A stretch of 64,000 nucleotides of DNA, from contig CAYLYX010000016.1 in NCBI GenBank assembly GCA_964387945.1, forward strand, positions 1-64,000, given 5' to 3'. The notes under the pieces were generated by a model. The model saw only the letters and a list, made by a program, of their open reading frames with translations. It made no database searches and had not been told where the DNA came from. The stretch's first letter is position 1. Each line of letters starts with the position of its first letter. The position numbers and the translations under genes are program-made. This document shows positions 60,344 through 64,000 of the stretch, one piece after another. This stretch comes from Parvicella sp964387945. Lineage in GTDB: Bacteria > Bacteroidota > Bacteroidia > Flavobacteriales_D > Parvicellaceae.

Positions 60344-61477
60344 ATGGGTAAATTACACATGGTTGACCTGATCGGTCAATACAATAAGATTCAAAAAGAA
60401 GTGGATGAGGCGGTGATCAATGTGATTCGTTCATCAGCTTACATCAACGGCCCAGAGGTCAAAGCGTTTCAGCAAGAATTAGAAGGATATTTAGGAGCCA
60501 ACCACGTTATTCCATGCGCAAATGGAACAGACGCGTTGCAAGTTGCTATGATGGCATTAGGTTTACAGCCGGGAGATGAGGTGATTACTGCCTCTTTTAC
60601 TTATGTAGCTACAGCTGAGGTAATTGCATTGCTTAAGTTGAAGCCAGTGCTAGTAGATGTAGACCCTGTAACATTTAACATTGACGTGAATGCATTGGAG
60701 GAGGCAATAACTCCCAAAACCAAGGCAATCGTTCCTGTGCACTTGTTTGGGCAATGTGCGGATATGGAAAAAATCATGGAAGTGGCTGATAAACACAATC
60801 TTTTTGTGATAGAAGACACAGCTCAGGCAATTGGAGCCGATTATACTTTTTCGGATGGAACGGTAAAGAAAGCCGGAACCATCGGAACGATAGGCTGCAC
60901 TTCGTTTTTTCCTTCAAAAAACTTAGGTTGTTTCGGAGATGGAGGTGCCATTTTTTGTAACGATGATGAGTTAGCTGCTACGATCAGACAGGTTGCAAAT
61001 CACGGACAGAGTAGGCAATATGTGCATGACCGTGTTGGTGTAAATTCGAGACTAGACAGTATTCAAGCAGCGGTGCTAAGAATCAAACTTCGCCACTTAG
61101 ATGCATATAATAAGGCAAGGAAAGAAGCTGCAGATTATTACAACGAGCAACTGGCATGCAATGAATTGGTGGTGCCGGAAACAGCATCCAATAGTTCGCA
61201 CGTATTTCATCAGTACACATTGAAGTGTAAAGGTATTGATAGGGATGAGTTAAAGGCCTATTTGAATGAAAGAGATATACCTTGCATGATATATTATCCT
61301 ATTCCCTTGCATCATCAACAAGCGTATCGACAAGAGCAATCTACAGATGAGGATTATCCAATTACGCTAGAATTGTGTAAAACGGTTATTTCACTTCCTA
61401 TCCATACAGAAATGACGAGAGAAGGTCAGGATGTGGTTATTGATGGAATTAAAGAATTTTTAAATAGTAAAAGATGA
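60344..61477 (+). CDS. DegT/DnrJ/EryC1 sugar aminotransferase, WbpE-like
   Basis: 377 aa. PLP-dependent sugar aminotransferase. Pyridoxal-phosphate lysine is Lys192 in FFPSKNLGCFGDGG; NGTDALQVAMMALGLQPGDEVITASFTYVATAE and EDTAQAIGADY are also present. The acyltransferase at the end of the window is WbpD-like, so the pair may make a 2,3-diacetamido-2,3-dideoxy sugar, but the partner dehydrogenase is not in the window. First gene of a plus-strand operon with 4-bp overlap to ugd. Confidence 0.9.
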   Translation: MGKLHMVDLIGQYNKIQKEVDEAVINVIRSSAYINGPEVKAFQQELEGYLGANHVIPCANGTDALQVAMMALGLQPGDEVITASFTYVATAEVIALLKLKPVLVDVDPVTFNIDVNALEEAITPKTKAIVPVHLFGQCADMEKIMEVADKHNLFVIEDTAQAIGADYTFSDGTVKKAGTIGTIGCTSFFPSKNLGCFGDGGAIFCNDDELAATIRQVANHGQSRQYVHDRVGVNSRLDSIQAAVLRIKLRHLDAYNKARKEAADYYNEQLACNELVVPETASNSSHVFHQYTLKCKGIDRDELKAYLNERDIPCMIYYPIPLHHQQAYRQEQSTDEDYPITLELCKTVISLPIHTEMTREGQDVVIDGIKEFLNSKR

Positions 61478-62790
61478 AAATTGCAGTAGTTGGAACTGGG
61501 TATGTCGGGTTAGTGACCGGAACTTGTTTTGCAGAAACAGGAAACGATGTAATCTGTGTTGACATTGATAAAGATAAGGTTGAAAAAATGAGGTCTGGGA
61601 TCGTTCCGATTTATGAGCCCCATTTAGATGTGATCTTCGAGAGAAATATTAAGCAAGATAGGCTTAGGTTTACAACTAACTTGGAAGAGGCGGTAGAACA
61701 TGCGCAGATTATTTTTCTTGCATTACCTACGCCTCCTGGAGAAGATGGTTCTGCCGATCTATCCTACATTTTGGGAGTTGCTGACGAACTAGGAAAAATG
61801 ATTCGGGACTACAAGGTGATTGTAGACAAGAGCACAGTTCCTGTTGGGACCGCAGAAAAAGTTAAAGAGGCCGTGGCGAAGCATGCTAACGTAGATTTTG
61901 ATGTGGTTTCGAATCCAGAATTTTTGCGAGAAGGTTTTGCGGTGGATGATTTCTTAAAACCAGATCGAGTGGTTGTAGGAACTGAGTCGGCTAAAGCGAG
62001 AAAGGTTATGGAGGAGTTGTATAAACCATTTGTCAGACAAGGCAATCCGATCATCTTCATGGATGAGAAATCGGCTGAGTTGACGAAGTATGCAGCCAAC
62101 TCATTTTTAGCAACCAAGATCACCTTTATGAACGAGATTGCTAATTATTGTGAGTTGATTGGAGCGAATGTTGACGATGTACGCAGAGGAATGGGAACGG
62201 ATACACGAATCGGTAACCGATTTTTATTCCCTGGAATTGGTTATGGTGGTTCATGCTTTCCAAAAGACGTTCAAGCACTTGCCAAATCAGGGAAAGAATC
62301 GGCCTATGATTTTTCTATTATCAACTCGGTGATGGATGTAAATCATAAGCAAAAGTATGTTTTGGCAGAAAAGGTGAAAGCTTGTTTTGGAGAAGATTTG
62401 ACAGGAAAAAAGTTTGCGCTTTGGGGACTTTCCTTCAAACCAGACACTGATGACATCAGAGAAGCTCCAGCGCTATATATGATCGATGAGTTGACTAAAG
62501 CAGGTGCAGAGATTACTGCTTTTGATCCCGAGGCCATGGATAATGTCAAAGGACTTATTGGAGATAAAATTACGTACGCTTCTAATCAATATGAAGCGTT
62601 GCAAGGTGCTGATGCTCTATTGATTGCAACAGAATGGCAGGTTTTCCGTACGCCTGATTTTGATAAGATATCTACTGGTTTGAAAGCAAAAGTTATTTTT
62701 GATGGTAGAAACCTTTATGACTTGGGAGATATGAGAAACCGAGGCTACTATTACAATAGCATCGGTAGAAGAACCATTACAAAAGGATAA
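61474..62790 (+). CDS. ugd: UDP-glucose 6-dehydrogenase
   Basis: 438 aa. Oxidises UDP-glucose to UDP-glucuronate with NAD+. NAD motif GTGYVG (7-12); catalytic Cys261 in GYGGSCFPKD; C-terminal UDP-binding part with FDGRNLYD. UDP-glucuronate is the substrate of the next gene. Confidence 0.94.
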   Translation: MKIAVVGTGYVGLVTGTCFAETGNDVICVDIDKDKVEKMRSGIVPIYEPHLDVIFERNIKQDRLRFTTNLEEAVEHAQIIFLALPTPPGEDGSADLSYILGVADELGKMIRDYKVIVDKSTVPVGTAEKVKEAVAKHANVDFDVVSNPEFLREGFAVDDFLKPDRVVVGTESAKARKVMEELYKPFVRQGNPIIFMDEKSAELTKYAANSFLATKITFMNEIANYCELIGANVDDVRRGMGTDTRIGNRFLFPGIGYGGSCFPKDVQALAKSGKESAYDFSIINSVMDVNHKQKYVLAEKVKACFGEDLTGKKFALWGLSFKPDTDDIREAPALYMIDELTKAGAEITAFDPEAMDNVKGLIGDKITYASNQYEALQGADALLIATEWQVFRTPDFDKISTGLKAKVIFDGRNLYDLGDMRNRGYYYNSIGRRTITKG

Positions 62791-62793
62791 GCC

Positions 62794-63780
62794 ATGAAAA
62801 GAGTTTTAATTACAGGAGCAGCAGGTTTTTTGGGTTCGCATTTGTGTGATCGCTTCCTTAGGGAAGGTTGCTATGTGATTGGAATGGACAACCTGATAAC
62901 AGGCAGAATCGAAAACATTGAGCACCTTTTTAAAGAAGAGCGCTTTCATTTTGTAAATCATGATGTATCCAATTATGTTCATGTTCCAGGTGAGTTAGAC
63001 TATATTTTACATTTTGCTTCCCCTGCAAGTCCGATTGATTATTTGAAGATTCCCATTCAAACACTTAAAGTTGGTTCGTTGGGGACACATAATTTATTGG
63101 GATTGGCAAAAGCAAAAGGAGCTCGAATGCTGATTGCGAGCACTTCAGAAGTTTATGGTGATCCACTCGTGCATCCTCAAACCGAAGATTATTGGGGTAA
63201 TGTGAACCCAATTGGACCAAGAGGAGTTTATGATGAAGCAAAGCGTTTTCAGGAAGCTATAACCATGGCCTATCATCGTTATCATGGCGTTGAAACACGG
63301 ATTGTGAGAATCTTTAATACATACGGTCCAAGAATGCGATTGAATGACGGACGAGTATTGCCAGCATTTATAGGTCAGGCATTGAGGGGAGAAGATTTAA
63401 CTGTTTTTGGAGATGGTTCTCAAACAAGGTCTTTTTGCTATGTAGATGATTTAGTAGAAGGGATATATAGACTTTTGCTTTCTGATTATGCAGAGCCTGT
63501 GAATATTGGGAATCCGGATGAAATTACAATTGCAGATTTTGCGGAGGAGATTATTAGGTTAACGGGGACGGATCAAAAAGTGATCTATAAACCACTCCCT
63601 CAAGATGATCCGATGCAACGACAGCCCAATATTGATAGAGCTAAAAGTCTTCTAGGTTGGGAGCCGAAGGTTTCCAGACAAGAAGGGTTAAAGATTACTT
63701 ATGAGTACTTCAAGTCCCTTCCTGAAGAAGAACTATATAAAAAGGAACACAATAACTTTGATAAGTTTATCGTAAAGTAA
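62794..63780 (+). CDS. UDP-glucuronate decarboxylase (UDP-xylose synthase)
   Basis: 328 aa. Extended SDR enzyme: GAAGFLGSH (8-16), Tyr146 and Lys150 in YDEAK, and the family marker LHFASPASPIDYLKIPIQTLKVGSLGTHN. RPQDDP-like PLPQDDPMQRQPNIDRAK is the typical C-terminus. Converts UDP-glucuronate to UDP-xylose or the 4-keto intermediate, using the ugd product. 3-bp gap to ugd. Confidence 0.9.
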   Translation: MKRVLITGAAGFLGSHLCDRFLREGCYVIGMDNLITGRIENIEHLFKEERFHFVNHDVSNYVHVPGELDYILHFASPASPIDYLKIPIQTLKVGSLGTHNLLGLAKAKGARMLIASTSEVYGDPLVHPQTEDYWGNVNPIGPRGVYDEAKRFQEAITMAYHRYHGVETRIVRIFNTYGPRMRLNDGRVLPAFIGQALRGEDLTVFGDGSQTRSFCYVDDLVEGIYRLLLSDYAEPVNIGNPDEITIADFAEEIIRLTGTDQKVIYKPLPQDDPMQRQPNIDRAKSLLGWEPKVSRQEGLKITYEYFKSLPEEELYKKEHNNFDKFIVK

Positions 63781-64000
63781 TGGCAGAATATTTTGTACAC
63801 GAGACAGCAGTAATTGATGAAGGATGCTCAATTGGTAAAGGAACCAAAATTTGGCATTTCTCTCATGTGATGAGTAATTGTAAGATTGGGGAAAGGTGCA
63901 ACCTCGGTCAAAATGTTGTAGTGTCGCCAGATGTTGTTTTAGGAACTAACGTTAAGGTTCAAAACAATGTGTCGATTTATACTGGAGTTATTTGTGAAGA
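63780..64000 (+). CDS. WbpD-like sugar N-acetyltransferase, 3' end cut off
   Basis: First 73 codons only. The ATG shares a base with the preceding stop (TAATG). Left-handed beta-helix hexapeptide repeats are clear (GCSIGKGTKIWHFSHVM, GERCNLGQNVVVSPDVVLG, NNVSIYTGVICE), matching the WbpD/WlbB acetyltransferases that work after a WbpE-type aminotransferase. Continues beyond the window. Confidence 0.85.
   Translation, partial: MAEYFVHETAVIDEGCSIGKGTKIWHFSHVMSNCKIGERCNLGQNVVVSPDVVLGTNVKVQNNVSIYTGVICE

Overview
The window looks like chromosomal DNA of a marine or freshwater Bacteroidota bacterium of flavobacterial type. The evidence is a type IX secretion sorting domain and SprB-like repeats on a large subtilase, many lipoproteins with short Cys-lipobox leaders, TAnnTTTG-type promoter elements, and a tmRNA whose tag reads GENNYALAA. 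The species cannot be named from this sequence alone.

Layout. 1-13.8 kb is conserved backbone: the 3' part of uvrC, a glycosyltransferase, mgtE, rsmA, rarA, a hotdog thioesterase, a saccharopine-dehydrogenase-like enzyme and two tandem TPR histidine kinases. At 13.9-14.3 kb lies ssrA (tmRNA). From its 3' end to about 35.5 kb runs an integrated island, nearly all on the minus strand: a large serine recombinase whose last 25 codons are read antisense through the tmRNA 3' end, a small partner protein, a MerR-type regulator with its own operator dyad, three unknown genes, six 10-bp-phased repeats, and then a 13-gene, 14.7-kb defence operon (33.9 to 19.2 kb).

The operon has a type I restriction-modification frame (half-size HsdS, HsdM, HsdS, HsdR, and a YgjP-like metallopeptidase coupled to hsdR). 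Two nucleotide second-messenger modules are set into that frame. Module A, between hsdM and hsdS, is a CD-NTase with a C-terminal AGS-C-like sensor followed by a HELLH zinc-protease-like protein. Module B, between hsdS and hsdR, is an unknown 316-aa protein, a 72-aa protein, a patatin phospholipase (CapV-like), a second CD-NTase, a membrane GGDEF-family protein with an RGDEF motif, and an AlbA_2/winged-helix ATPase-like protein. Near-zero spacing and several overlaps suggest joint translation. This is the most interesting part of the window: a composite CBASS-like/type I RM locus with a possible metalloprotease effector and a GGDEF partner that I do not recognise as a described arrangement.

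34.0-38.3 kb is a second accessory stretch: a divergent gene pair (membrane protein plus a possible nuclease), a lipoprotein, a decayed helix-turn-helix fragment, a MazF/PemK toxin with a helical antitoxin candidate, and an outer-membrane-like protein. From 38.3 kb the backbone resumes: rluB-type pseudouridine synthase, meaB, a GNAT enzyme, an M13 peptidase, yidD, a T9SS subtilase, tadA, small membrane proteins, oxidoreductases, a LysE-family exporter, YceI and LRR proteins, and a TPM/TPR/VWA envelope cluster. 60.3-64 kb opens a surface-polysaccharide locus (DegT aminotransferase, UDP-glucose dehydrogenase, UDP-glucuronate decarboxylase, start of a WbpD-like acetyltransferase) that runs off the window.
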